NCBI RefSeq assembly: GCF_965229315.1
Contig: NZ_CBDDJA010000002.1
Location: forward strand, 3,162,001 to 3,226,000
Length of the DNA: 64,000 nt
Reading direction: 5' to 3'
Source: Pelomonas sp965229315
GTDB taxonomy: Bacteria; Pseudomonadota; Gammaproteobacteria; Burkholderiales; Burkholderiaceae_C
Made by a program: the position numbers and the translations under genes. The notes below the pieces were generated by a model. It did no database searches and had not been told where the DNA came from. It saw only the letters and a list, made by a program, of their open reading frames with translations. Positions 47,199 through 55,653 of the stretch are shown piece by piece; position 1 is the first letter of the stretch, and every line of letters begins with the position of its first letter.

Positions 47199-48119
47199 TC
47201 ACCCTCCCCGTCCGCGGCGAAGTGAGGCTCGCATGTCATCCACCGACACATGGGTCTCGGCCGCCACCGCCAGCCGGGGCGCCGCCTTGAAGGCATGGCC
47301 GAAGACCAGCTCCACCGTGAGCGCGAGCCGGCCGTCCGTGTCGCGCAACCGGTTCAACTGCTCGACCAACGCAGCCTTCCAGGCCCGGCCGCGCAGGCCG
47401 GCGAAACGGGTCGGCGCCAGATTGCCGCCCAGCGCCCGCAGGTCGGCGAGCAACGCTTCGGGGCTGGCCCAGGTCAGGCGCAGGCGCTCCTGGTCCATGA
47501 CGGGGTCGGCAAAACCCGCCTTCAGCACCAGGTCGCCGACGTCATGCATGTCCCACCAATCCGGCGCCGGCCGCCCCCAGCCCAGCCGCGCATAGAGCGG
47601 CCGCAGTTCGACGAAGGCATCCGGCCCCAGGCAGGAAAACATGACGAAGCCGCCGACCGCGATGCTCTGCTGCCACCGGGCCAGCAGCGCGGGCAGGTCC
47701 GCGCAGGCATGCAAGGCCATGTTGGACCACAGCATCTCGACCTCCGGGCGGGCCGGCAGTTCGTGGACCTGGCCCGAGGATGCGCCGCGCAGCTTGCGCC
47801 ACCAGTTGCGCTGGCGCACCTCGCCCGCACGCGCGGCCAGCACGGCGTCGGCTTCGTGCCACAGCAGTTCCGCATTCGGGTAGGCCAGGCGCAGCACGTC
47901 GGCACTGGCGCCCAGCGCCGGCGACGCGTCCAGCACGCGGGCCGGCTGCAGCTTGATGAAGGTCAGCCGCTCGGCCATGCGGCGCGCGACTTCGGCGTGC
48001 AGCCAGGGCGGCTGCCCGGCACGGCCCAGCCGATGGCTCTGGTGCCGCACGGCCGCGGCGTCGAGATCCTGTGGGCGCGGCCCCTTGTTTGAACTAGGGG
48101 TGGCTGCCGGCTCGCTCAT
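47199..48119 (-). CDS. BioC-like methyltransferase-fold protein with degenerate SAM motif
   Basis: A 306-residue protein resembling the BioC-like methyltransferases found next to comF in Burkholderiales. The C-terminal half is convincing (MLWSNMALHACADLPALLARW, VGGFVMFSCLGPDAFVELRPLY). Motif I, normally LDLGCGxG, reads VLDASPALGASADVL, so SAM binding is doubtful. It begins at ATG 48119, only 23 nt from the divergent comF. It may be a genuine malonyl-ACP methyltransferase relative or a non-catalytic paralogue. Confidence 0.72.
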   Translation of the reverse strand: MSEPAATPSSNKGPRPQDLDAAAVRHQSHRLGRAGQPPWLHAEVARRMAERLTFIKLQPARVLDASPALGASADVLRLAYPNAELLWHEADAVLAARAGEVRQRNWWRKLRGASSGQVHELPARPEVEMLWSNMALHACADLPALLARWQQSIAVGGFVMFSCLGPDAFVELRPLYARLGWGRPAPDWWDMHDVGDLVLKAGFADPVMDQERLRLTWASPEALLADLRALGGNLAPTRFAGLRGRAWKAALVEQLNRLRDTDGRLALTVELVFGHAFKAAPRLAVAAETHVSVDDMRASLRRGRGG

Positions 48120-48142
48120 AAGCCGATCAGTATATTGAGCCG

Positions 48143-48898
48143 ATGCCCGAGCGTTCCCTGCAGGCGCCCAAGCCCTCACTCGTCGAGAAAGTGCTGCTGC
48201 GCTGCGCGGGCCAGTGCGCCGTCTGCCGGGCCTGGAGCCATCAGACCGTCTGCGGCGACTGCCTGCAGCGTTACGCACGGCCGGTGCCGCGCTGCTGGAC
48301 TTGTGCGGCCCACCTGCCGCCGGCGCTGATGGGCCGCCCGCGGCCGCAGTGCGGGCGCTGCCTTCAGCGGGCACCGCCCCTGGACCGCGCGGTGGCCGCA
48401 CTGGACTACCGCTTCCCGTGGGATGGCCTGCTGCAGCATTTCAAGTACCACCAGGCGCTGGACCTGCGCGAAAGCCTGCTGGAGCGCATGAACTCGGCGC
48501 TCAATGCGGCCGATGTCGACGCGCCGGACTGGCTGCTGCCGGTGCCGCTCTCGGACGAGCGGCTGCGCGAGCGGGGCTACAACCAGGCGCACGAACTGGC
48601 GAAGGCGCTCGCCCGCCGCCGGGGCCTGCGCTGCGAGCCCGAGCTGCTGCTGCGCGTTCGTCACAACGCCGTCCAGGCCAGCCTGAAGCTGGAGGCCCGC
48701 GCGGCCAATGTGCGCGGCGTGTTCGCCGTGGAGCCGCTGAAGGCGGCGCGGCTGCGGGGCACCAGCGTGGCCCTGCTCGACGACGTGATGACCAGCGGCG
48801 CGACGCTGCACGAGCTCGCCAGCGTGCTGCTGCAGGCGGGCGTCATGAGTGTGCAGGCCTGGGTCATCGCGCGAACGCCCGAGCCCGGGCAGGAATAA
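48143..48898 (+). CDS. comF: ComF family phosphoribosyltransferase-like protein
   Basis: A 251-residue protein: N-terminal zinc-finger-like cysteines (CAVCRAW, CGDC, CWTCA, CGRC), then YRFPWDGLLQHFKYH and a type I phosphoribosyltransferase domain with RGYNQAHELAKAL and the PRPP loop VALLDDVMTSGATL. Homologues are needed for DNA uptake in naturally competent bacteria. No other competence gene is nearby. Confidence 0.93.
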   Translation: MPERSLQAPKPSLVEKVLLRCAGQCAVCRAWSHQTVCGDCLQRYARPVPRCWTCAAHLPPALMGRPRPQCGRCLQRAPPLDRAVAALDYRFPWDGLLQHFKYHQALDLRESLLERMNSALNAADVDAPDWLLPVPLSDERLRERGYNQAHELAKALARRRGLRCEPELLLRVRHNAVQASLKLEARAANVRGVFAVEPLKAARLRGTSVALLDDVMTSGATLHELASVLLQAGVMSVQAWVIARTPEPGQE

Positions 48899-48972
48899 GG
48901 CCCCTCGCCCAGTCGCGCCAAGCTGAACGCTGGAAGGGACGGCGATGCTTGGGTCGGCCCGGCGTTCGGCCC
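48899..48972 (+). repeat. Dispersed GC-rich repeat, copy 4 (full)
   Basis: Downstream of comF: GGCCCCTCGCCCAGTCGCGC at 48899, then GGCGATGCTTGGGTCGGCCC at 48941 and GGCGTTCGGCCC to 48972. Both parts recur in copy 1 inside fliP; the first part in copy 2; the last in copy 3. It fills most of the comF-trmL gap. Confidence 0.6.
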
Positions 48973-49013
48973 AGATGCGGTACCCCGCACCGAGCGGCGG
49001 GATACTCCGCCCC

Positions 49014-49484
49014 ATGTTCCACATCGTCCTCGTCCAGCCGGAAATCCCGCCCAACACGGGCAACGTGATCCGGCTCGCGGCCAACACCGGCTGCGCCCTG
49101 CACCTGATCGAGCCGCTGGGGTTTTCCATGGAAGACAAGCTGCTGCAACGCGCCGGCCTGGACTATCACGAGTACGCGCGCGTCAAGCGCCACGCGGACT
49201 GGGCCGCGTTCCTGGCCGCCGAGTCGCCGCCCGCCGGGCGCATGTTCGCGTTCACGACCCGCGGCAGCCGTCCGTTCGCCGAGGTCGGCTGGCAATCGGG
49301 CGACTGGCTGGTGTTCGGCAGCGAGACGGCCGGCCTGCCGCCGGCGCTGCGCGACACGTTCCCGGCCTCGCAGCGCGTACGGCTGCCCATGCGCGACGGC
49401 CAGCGCAGCCTGAACCTGAGCAACAGCGTCGCGGTCGCGGTGTTCGAGGCCTGGCGCCAGAACGGCTACGCGGGCGGCGCCTGA
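49014..49484 (+). CDS. trmL: tRNA (cytidine(34)-2'-O)-methyltransferase TrmL
   Basis: A 156-residue SpoU-class (knotted) methyltransferase that modifies the wobble base of tRNA-Leu. Family motifs: QPEIPPNTGNVIRLAANTG, LIEPLGF, VFGSETAGLP and RSLNLSNSVAVAVFEAWRQ. Length is typical. It converges on gpsA with one base between the stop codons. Confidence 0.95.
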   Translation: MFHIVLVQPEIPPNTGNVIRLAANTGCALHLIEPLGFSMEDKLLQRAGLDYHEYARVKRHADWAAFLAAESPPAGRMFAFTTRGSRPFAEVGWQSGDWLVFGSETAGLPPALRDTFPASQRVRLPMRDGQRSLNLSNSVAVAVFEAWRQNGYAGGA

Positions 49485-49485
49485 T

Positions 49486-50499
49486 TCACTCGGCGCGCGC
49501 CTGCCGGCCCATCAGCAGCTCCACGCCTTGGGCGGCCGTCACGCGGCCCTCCAGCAAGGCCACCATGGCGGCCGTGATGGGCATCTCGACGCCGGCTTCG
49601 CGGGCGCGCATCAGCACGGTCGGCGCACTGTAGACCCCCTCCGCCACATGACCCAGCTTGCTGAGGATCTGCGGCAGCGCCAGCCCCTCGGCCAGCGCCA
49701 GGCCCACGCGGCGGTTGCGCGACAGGTCGCCGGTGGCCGTCAGCACGAGGTCACCCAGCCCCGACAAGCCCATGAAGGTCTCGGCCTTGGCACCCAGCGC
49801 CAGGCCCAGGCGCAGCATCTCGGCCAGGCCGCGCGTGATCAGCGCGGCGCGCGCGTTCAGGCCCGGCGCGTCGGGCGACGAGGTGCTGAGGCCGTCGCAC
49901 ACGCCCACCGCGATGGCCATGACATTCTTGACGGCGCCACCCACCTCGACGCCCACGGGGTCGGACGACGTGTACACGCGCAGCCGCTCGCCGTGAAAGG
50001 CGTCCACGGCGGCCTGCGCCAGCGCCGCATCCTCGCTGGCCGCCACCAGCGCCGTGGGGCGGCCGGCGGCCACTTCCTGCGCAAAGCTCGGGCCGGACAG
50101 CACGCCGACGCGCGCCGCCGCCGGCTGCCCGGGCCGCAGCTCGCGCGCGATCTCGTGGCCCAGCCGCCCGGTGCCGGCCTCGAAACCCTTGCACAACCAC
50201 AGCACGCGATGGTCGGCGGGCAGCGCGGCCAAGGTCTCGCGCAGGCCGGACATGGGGGTGGCGACGATGGTCAGCCCATGCGCCGCATGGGCGATGGCGG
50301 CGCCGCGGTCGGCGGTCAGCGACAGCGCCGCGGGCAGTTCGCTGTCCGGCAGGTAGGCCTGGTTGCGCCGGCTCGCGCGCATCTGCGCCATGGCGGCCGC
50401 GTCGCGGCCCCACAAGCTCACGTCGTGGCCCGCGCGGGCCGCCTGGATGGCGAGCGCCGTGCCCCAGGCCCCGGCGCCAAGTACGCTGATCTTCATCAT
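49486..50499 (-). CDS. gpsA: Glycerol-3-phosphate dehydrogenase [NAD(P)+]
   Basis: A 337-residue enzyme making glycerol-3-phosphate for phospholipids. N-terminal Rossmann motif VLGAGAWGTALA, LWLCKGFEAGTG, active-site region GGAVKNVMAIAVGVCDGL with the catalytic Lys, and GLSGLGDLVLTATGDLSRNR. ATG at 50499 or 50496. It sits after a terminator that closes the secB gene. Confidence 0.97.
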   Translation of the reverse strand: MMKISVLGAGAWGTALAIQAARAGHDVSLWGRDAAAMAQMRASRRNQAYLPDSELPAALSLTADRGAAIAHAAHGLTIVATPMSGLRETLAALPADHRVLWLCKGFEAGTGRLGHEIARELRPGQPAAARVGVLSGPSFAQEVAAGRPTALVAASEDAALAQAAVDAFHGERLRVYTSSDPVGVEVGGAVKNVMAIAVGVCDGLSTSSPDAPGLNARAALITRGLAEMLRLGLALGAKAETFMGLSGLGDLVLTATGDLSRNRRVGLALAEGLALPQILSKLGHVAEGVYSAPTVLMRAREAGVEMPITAAMVALLEGRVTAAQGVELLMGRQARAE

Positions 50500-50523
50500 G
50501 CGCAAGAGTGTCCACCAATGAAA

Positions 50524-50544
50524 ACGCCCCGCGGCGCGGGGCGT
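50524..50544 (-). terminator. Intrinsic terminator after secB
   Basis: A perfect 9-bp GC-rich stem (50524-50532 with 50536-50544) with a 3-nt loop; on the minus strand it is followed by TTTT. Confidence 0.85.
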
Positions 50545-50562
50545 CGCGGGATGTCAGTCGGA

Positions 50563-51042
50563 TCAGTTGACCGCTTGGCCGCCTTGCGCGGCGCGCTGCG
50601 CCTGCTGGGCTTCGAACATGGCCTGGAAGTTCACTTCCGTCAGCAGCACGGGCGGGAAGCCGGCGCGGGTGCAGACGTCGGACACGATGGCGCGCAGGTA
50701 GGGGTAGACCATCTGCGGGCAGACGATGCCCAGGATGCCCTCGACCTGGTCCTGCGGCACGTGGCGGATCTCGAAGATGCCGGCCTGCTTGGCTTCCACC
50801 AGGAACAGCGTCTTGTCGCCGACCTTGGTGTTGACGGTCGCCGTCACGCAGACTTCGTAGATGCCGTCGACGACGTTCTCGGCCGACAGCGTCAGGTTGA
50901 TGTCCACCTGGGGCTGGGTCTGCTCCAGCAGGATCTGCGGTGCGTTCGGCTGCTCCAGCGACAGATCCTTCAGGTACATGCGCTGGATCTGGAACACGGG
51001 GGTGCCCTCGGGGGCTTGCTGGGCTTGGATCTCGTCGGCCAT
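50563..51042 (-). CDS. secB: Protein-export chaperone SecB
   Basis: A 159-residue tetrameric chaperone that keeps exported proteins unfolded and hands them to SecA. Typical sequence: FQIQRMYLKDLSLEQPNAP, VVDGIYEVCVTATV, LFLVEAKQAGIFEI and CPQMVYPYLRAIVSDVCTRAGFPPV-type C-terminal half ending in the F-Q-A-M-F-E region. Downstream of grxC with a hairpin between. Confidence 0.97.
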   Translation of the reverse strand: MADEIQAQQAPEGTPVFQIQRMYLKDLSLEQPNAPQILLEQTQPQVDINLTLSAENVVDGIYEVCVTATVNTKVGDKTLFLVEAKQAGIFEIRHVPQDQVEGILGIVCPQMVYPYLRAIVSDVCTRAGFPPVLLTEVNFQAMFEAQQAQRAAQGGQAVN

Positions 51043-51074
51043 GGGAGGTGCTTTCAAACAGGCTTCAAACAAAA

Positions 51075-51098
51075 GCCCGCAGGCGTCGTGCTGCGGGC
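51075..51098 (-). terminator. Hairpin between grxC and secB
   Basis: A perfect 8-bp stem (51075-51082 with 51091-51098) and 8-nt loop, followed on the minus strand by TTTTGTTTG. It should end much of the transcription from grxC, so secB probably has its own promoter or depends on read-through. Confidence 0.7.
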
Positions 51099-51159
51099 GG
51101 TGACCGGATTATGGGCGAGGCCCCGTGACGGCCTGCCTGGGGCTTGCCCAGGCTTGAAA

Positions 51160-51420
51160 TCAGGACGCCTGCAACAAGGGCATCAGTTCGCCGCGCTGGT
51201 CCAGCGCGATCAGGTCATCGCACCCCCCCACATGGGTGTCGCCGATGAAGATCTGCGGCACGGTGCGGCGTCCGGTCCGGCTGACCATCGCATCGCGCTC
51301 GGCGGGGTTGAGGTCCACGCGGACCTCGTCGATCTGCGCGACGCCGCGCTGCTTGAGCAGCATCTTGGCCCGCACGCAGTACGGGCAGACCAGGGTGGTG
51401 TACATCTTCACTGAGGCCAT
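51160..51420 (-). CDS. grxC: Glutaredoxin 3
   Basis: An 86-residue thioredoxin-fold protein with the dithiol active site CPYC, cis-proline in TVPQIFIG and the glutathione-binding VGGCDD end. Start at ATG 51420, with AAGGAG upstream. A run of seven G on its coding strand codes the GG of VGG. Confidence 0.96.
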   Translation of the reverse strand: MASVKMYTTLVCPYCVRAKMLLKQRGVAQIDEVRVDLNPAERDAMVSRTGRRTVPQIFIGDTHVGGCDDLIALDQRGELMPLLQAS

Positions 51421-51489
51421 TGCGAAACTCTCCTTGCGCCGTCTTCTGCCCCTGCAAGGCAACAAAAAGTCAGAGGGGCGAACGACCGC

Positions 51490-51900
51490 TCACGCAGTCT
51501 TTTCCACCGGCAAATTGGCGTCCCGCCAGGCCTTGAGCCCACCGCCCAGCACCTGGGCCTTGTCATAGCCCAGCTTGCGCAGCGTGCCTGCCGCGCGGCC
51601 GGCGCGCGCGCCCGTGGGGCACACCAGCACCAGCGGCAGGGCCTTGTTGGACGGCAGCGACTTGTGGCCCTCGATCTGGCCGAAGGGGATGTTGCGCGCC
51701 CCGGCCGCGTGGCCCTTGGCGAACTCCTCGGGCTCGCTGACGTCGATCAGCACGCCCTTCTCGCGGTTGATCAGGTGCACCGCCTGTGCGGCCGACACCG
51801 CGGCACCCTGGCTGCCGGACACCAGCATCGGCCACAGCAACATGCCGCCGGAGACGGCGGCGGCGAGGATCAGGACCCAGTTCTCGATCAGGAAGTTCAA
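51490..51900 (-). CDS. Membrane-anchored rhodanese-like protein
   Basis: A 136-residue protein with an N-terminal transmembrane helix (about 8-27) and a rhodanese domain; the active-site loop starts with Cys in LVCPTGARAGR. GVLIDVSEPEEFAKGH is typical. It begins with TTG at 51900, supported by the family-typical N-terminus NFLIENW directly after. It precedes grxC and secB, a common Burkholderiales order. Confidence 0.92.
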   Translation of the reverse strand: MNFLIENWVLILAAAVSGGMLLWPMLVSGSQGAAVSAAQAVHLINREKGVLIDVSEPEEFAKGHAAGARNIPFGQIEGHKSLPSNKALPLVLVCPTGARAGRAAGTLRKLGYDKAQVLGGGLKAWRDANLPVEKTA

Positions 51901-52005
51901 GCAAGCATCCCGTGCAGTTCAACGAAGCCCAGGATTATCGCCCGCCGGCCGGGCCGCTCGCCGCCACCGGATAATCCGCCGTCCCCTTGTCTCACCACCG
52001 ACCCC

Positions 52006-52755
52006 ATGTACAAGCTCGTCCTCATCCGCCACGGCGAATCGACCTGGAACCTGGAAAACCGCTTCACCGGCTGGACCGACGTGGACCTGACGCCCACTGG
52101 CGTCGAGCAGGCCAGGACGGCTGGCCGGCTGCTGAAGGAAGCGGGCTACGACTTCGACATCGCCTACACGTCCGTGCTCAAGCGCGCCGTCTGGACGCTG
52201 TGGCACTGCCTGGACCAGATGGACCGCACCTGGCTGCCGGTACGCCACGCCTGGCGGCTCAACGAGCGCCACTACGGCGCGCTGCAAGGGCTGAACAAGG
52301 CCGAGACGGCCCAGCAGTACGGCGACGAGCAGGTGCTGATCTGGCGCCGCAGCTACGACACGCCGCCGCCGGCCCTGGAGGCGAACGACCCGCGCAGCGA
52401 GCGCGGCGACCGCCGCTACCGCGGGCTGGACGCCGAAGACGTTCCGCTGACCGAGTGCCTGAAGGACACGGTCGCCCGCGTGCTGCCGTTCTGGAACGAG
52501 ACCGTGGCGCCCGCCATCAAGGGCGGCGAGCGCGTGCTGATCGCCGCGCACGGCAACAGCATCCGCGCGCTGGTGAAGTACCTGGACGGCATCGCCGACG
52601 ACGCCATCGTCGGCGTCAACATCCCCAACGGCATCCCGCTGGTGTACGAGCTGGACGCCGACCTCAAGCCCATCAAGAGCTACTACCTCGGCGACGCCGA
52701 AGCCGCGGCCAAGGCCGCCGCCGCCGTGGCCGCGCAGGGCAGGACGGCCGCCTAA
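52006..52755 (+). CDS. gpmA: 2,3-bisphosphoglycerate-dependent phosphoglycerate mutase
   Basis: A 249-residue glycolytic enzyme. Catalytic histidine in LIRHGESTWN, specificity region NRFTGWTDVDLT, RLNERHYGALQG with the acid-base Glu, and the second histidine in IAAHGNSIRAL. The family is complete, with an Ala-rich C-terminal tail. Its last 4 nt overlap the convergent glycosyltransferase gene. Confidence 0.97.
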   Translation: MYKLVLIRHGESTWNLENRFTGWTDVDLTPTGVEQARTAGRLLKEAGYDFDIAYTSVLKRAVWTLWHCLDQMDRTWLPVRHAWRLNERHYGALQGLNKAETAQQYGDEQVLIWRRSYDTPPPALEANDPRSERGDRRYRGLDAEDVPLTECLKDTVARVLPFWNETVAPAIKGGERVLIAAHGNSIRALVKYLDGIADDAIVGVNIPNGIPLVYELDADLKPIKSYYLGDAEAAAKAAAAVAAQGRTAA

Positions 52756-53717
52756 CCGCCCGCTGTGGGCAGGGCCTGCTCCACGGCGGCGAGGACCTCG
52801 TCGACGCTGGGCCAGCCGGCCTGGCACCGCATCAGCGTGGTGCTCGTGCCCCAGGGCGCCCAGCGCGCCAGGTCCGCCGACGCCTCCCACAGGCTCAGCA
52901 GCCGCGCGCCGACGGCCGCGGCCATGTGGCCCGGCCCGGTGTCGTTGGCCACGACGACGCCGGCCAACTGCAGCAAGGCGTTGTAGTCGCCCAGCCCGAC
53001 GCCGTCCAGCCGCACCGCGTCCGGGTAGAGCTGCCGGGCGCCCGCCACCTCCGTCGGCCCCGGCACGATGACCACCGGCCGGCCTGCGGCATGCAGGCGG
53101 CGCACGAACGCCGGGAACACCGGCCAGCTGCGCTCGATGAACTCGATGCGGCCGTTGGCAAAGGGGCAGATCAGCACGCAGCGGCCCGGGTCCAGCCCCC
53201 GCGCTGCCAGCATCGCGCGGGCCGCCTCGCGCTGGGCGTCGCTGACCGCCAGCCGGATGTCGCTCGGCGGCGGCGCCTGGATACGCAGGAAGTCGCAGGC
53301 CAGGTGCCAATACTCCAGCAGCGTGTGCCGCGCCTCGTGCGGCGGCAGGCCGCGTCGCAGCAGCCAGCCGCGGCCGTCGGTGGCCAGGCCTTCGGCCTTG
53401 AGGCCGGCCAGACGCGCATCCAGCGCGGCCGAGAAGGCGTAGGGGAACAGCAGCGCGTTCGACCGCGCATCGAACCCGGCGTCTTCCGCGCGGAATTGCC
53501 GCCGCAGCTGGCGCAGCTGCGCGATGCGCCCGCGAAAGTCCGCCGGGCGCACGTGCACGGCCCAGCCCTCGGCTTGCAGCAGCCCGCGCGCCCAGCCCTT
53601 GCCCACCAGCTCCAGCCGGTAGCCGTGGTGCGCCAGCAGCCGCAGCGCCGGCACGCTCAGCACGGTGTCGCCCACGAAATTGCGAAGGCGGACGACGAGG
53701 GGGCGGGCTTCTATCAT
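52752..53717 (-). CDS. Glycosyltransferase family 9 (heptosyltransferase-like)
   Basis: A 321-residue GT-B enzyme like ADP-heptose:LPS heptosyltransferases: LVVRLRNFVGDTVLSVPAL near the start and NDTGPGHMAAAVGARLLSLW in the C-terminal domain, which binds the sugar nucleotide. It should act on lipopolysaccharide core or a related glycan. Divergent from a DUF4254 gene, 42 nt away; the two gene families are often linked. Confidence 0.9.
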   Translation of the reverse strand: MIEARPLVVRLRNFVGDTVLSVPALRLLAHHGYRLELVGKGWARGLLQAEGWAVHVRPADFRGRIAQLRQLRRQFRAEDAGFDARSNALLFPYAFSAALDARLAGLKAEGLATDGRGWLLRRGLPPHEARHTLLEYWHLACDFLRIQAPPPSDIRLAVSDAQREAARAMLAARGLDPGRCVLICPFANGRIEFIERSWPVFPAFVRRLHAAGRPVVIVPGPTEVAGARQLYPDAVRLDGVGLGDYNALLQLAGVVVANDTGPGHMAAAVGARLLSLWEASADLARWAPWGTSTTLMRCQAGWPSVDEVLAAVEQALPTAGG

Positions 53718-53759
53718 GGCTGGGTGTAAACCGTGGCGCGGGATTCTGCACGCCAACCG

Positions 53760-54383
53760 ATGACTTCCTTGCCTTCTTCCTCAGAAGTGATTGCGGCCCA
53801 CGACGCGGCCCTGGCATCCCCGCCGCTGGCCACAGCCCCGGGCGACCTGCGCAGCTGGATCGCGCTGAACCATTTCCACAACCGCAGCCTGTGGGCCCAG
53901 GAAGACCTGGCTCGCCGCACGCGTGCGCCGGATGCCGAGATCGTCGCCAACAAGCGCGCCATCGACCGCCACAACCAGGCGCGCAACGACGCCATCGAGC
54001 GCATCGACGAATTCCTGCTCGGCGCGCTGGGGCTGGTGGACCCGGCCACCCTTGCGAGCGCCCTGCCCCGCAGCACCGCCGCGCCCGGCGCGCGGCTCAA
54101 CAGCGAGACGGCCGGCTCCATGCTGGACCGCATCTCCATCCTGGGCCTGAAGATCGCCGCGATGCGGGACCAGTCGCGGCGCACCGACGAGGACGTCTCG
54201 CACCGGCACGCCTGCAGCGAGCGGCTGGACCGGCTCATCCAGCAGCGCGCAGACCTCGGTGCCTGCTACGACGAACTGCTGGCCGACGCGCGCGCCGGCC
54301 GCGCCTACTTCAAGGTCTACCGGCAGTTCAAGATGTACAACGACCCGCGGCTGAATCCCGCGCTGGTGGCGGAGGCGCCGTGA
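53760..54383 (+). CDS. DUF4254 domain protein
   Basis: A 207-residue, helical, basic/acidic soluble protein. LNHFHNRSLWAQEDLARR and SMLDRISILGLKI are typical of DUF4254. Families of this type neighbour sugar-transfer genes, and here the divergent gene is GT9, so a role in surface polysaccharide synthesis is inferred. The ATG at 53760 is taken; a GTG at 53733 is possible. GTGA overlap of 4 nt with hyi. Confidence 0.85.
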   Translation: MTSLPSSSEVIAAHDAALASPPLATAPGDLRSWIALNHFHNRSLWAQEDLARRTRAPDAEIVANKRAIDRHNQARNDAIERIDEFLLGALGLVDPATLASALPRSTAAPGARLNSETAGSMLDRISILGLKIAAMRDQSRRTDEDVSHRHACSERLDRLIQQRADLGACYDELLADARAGRAYFKVYRQFKMYNDPRLNPALVAEAP

Positions 54384-55138
54384 TTGCGTCGAGGTTCGCC
54401 GCCAACCTCGACTGGCTGTACCCCGGGCTCCCCTACCTCGACCGCATCGACGCCGCGCGCACCGACGGCTTCAGCCGCGTGGAACTGCTGTTCGCCCATC
54501 TGGAGAACCGCCAGGCGCTGCGGGCGCGGCTGGGCGGCTTGTCGGTCGCGCTCGTCAATGCGCCCGCGGGCGACTGGGCACAGGGTGAGCGCGGCCTGGC
54601 CGCCCTGCCCGGCCGCGAGGCCGAGTTCCGCGCGCACGCGCAGCAAGGCTTCGAGCTGGCGCAGCAGGTCGGCGCGCCCGTCGTGCACCTGCTGTCCGGC
54701 ATCGCCGAAGACAGCGCCGCAACGCGAGCGACCTGGCTGGACAACCTGGCCTGGGCCGCCGCGCAGGCGCCAGCCGGGCTGACGCTGACGGTAGAGCCCA
54801 TCAACCGCCGCGACATGCCGGGCTATTTCCTGCACCGCCAGGCGCAGGCGCTGGAACTGCTGTCGCTGCTCGCCTCGCCGCGCGTGAAGCTGCAGCTGGA
54901 CCTGTACCACTGCCGCATCGCCGAAGGCGGCGAATCGTTGAGCCACCTGGCCCGTGCGCTGGACCTGGGCGTGCTGGGCCATGTGCAGGTGGCCGGCGTC
55001 CAGGGGCGGCATGAGCCCGAGCCCGCCGAGTACGCGGCCGAGCTGGCGCTGCTGGCCGAGCGCGGCTGGGACGGCTGCGTCGGCCTGGAATACAAGCCAC
55101 GCGCCGACACGACGGCAGGGCTGGCCTGGCTGCGATGA
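54380..55138 (+). CDS. hyi: Hydroxypyruvate isomerase-like TIM-barrel protein
   Basis: A 252-residue xylose-isomerase-like TIM barrel of the Hyi/OtnI group: VELLFAHLENRQAL, VVHLLSGIAED, the metal-ligand Glu in TVEPINRRDMPGYFL, QLDLYHCRIAEGG, HVQVAGVQGRHEP and GLEYKPRADT. It interconverts hydroxypyruvate and tartronate semialdehyde in the glyoxylate route. GTG start overlapping the upstream stop. Confidence 0.9.
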   Translation: MIASRFAANLDWLYPGLPYLDRIDAARTDGFSRVELLFAHLENRQALRARLGGLSVALVNAPAGDWAQGERGLAALPGREAEFRAHAQQGFELAQQVGAPVVHLLSGIAEDSAATRATWLDNLAWAAAQAPAGLTLTVEPINRRDMPGYFLHRQAQALELLSLLASPRVKLQLDLYHCRIAEGGESLSHLARALDLGVLGHVQVAGVQGRHEPEPAEYAAELALLAERGWDGCVGLEYKPRADTTAGLAWLR

Positions 55139-55653
55139 ACGCCGACCGCGTGCGCGACCAGCTCAGCCTGTTTGTCTCGGGGCTTGAAGGAGAGCGCCTG
55201 AACCTCTTGCGGCAGCGGCTGGACCCCGTGCAGGCTGCATTGATCCCGGCGCATGTGACGCTGTGCCGCGAGGATGAACTGGCGCGCCTGGCCGACCTGC
55301 ACGCGAGCCTGGCTGGCGCCGCTGCGCTCACGCTTGAGTTCGGGCCGCCGGTGCGTTTCGAGGCGCACGGCATCCTGCTGCCCTGTACGGCGGGCCAGTC
55401 GGCATTCGATGCGCTGCGTCGTCGGGTGCTGGGCCGCAGCGACATCCGCCACCAGGCCGCACACCTCACGCTGGCCCACCCTCGCAATCCAAAGTCACCG
55501 GGCAACCGGCTGCCCATGGACGCGCTCGCTTCCGGGCTGGTGCTGACGCTGAGCGATCTGCGCTGGATCCGTCAGGTGGGCGCCCAGCCCTTGCAGACGC
55601 TGGACCGCCAGCGACTCAGCCTTGCTGCCGCCGCCACAGCCACCAGGACTTGA
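55135..55653 (+). CDS. 2'-5' RNA ligase-family (2H phosphoesterase) protein
   Basis: A 172-residue protein with the two H-x-T motifs of the 2H superfamily, AHVTLC (about 40) and AHLTLAHPRN (about 108). Likely hydrolyses or forms 2',3'- or 2'-5' RNA phosphodiesters; the natural substrate is unknown. Its start overlaps hyi by 4 nt, and its last 38 bases overlap the convergent SdpI-like gene. Confidence 0.87.
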   Translation: MNADRVRDQLSLFVSGLEGERLNLLRQRLDPVQAALIPAHVTLCREDELARLADLHASLAGAAALTLEFGPPVRFEAHGILLPCTAGQSAFDALRRRVLGRSDIRHQAAHLTLAHPRNPKSPGNRLPMDALASGLVLTLSDLRWIRQVGAQPLQTLDRQRLSLAAAATATRT

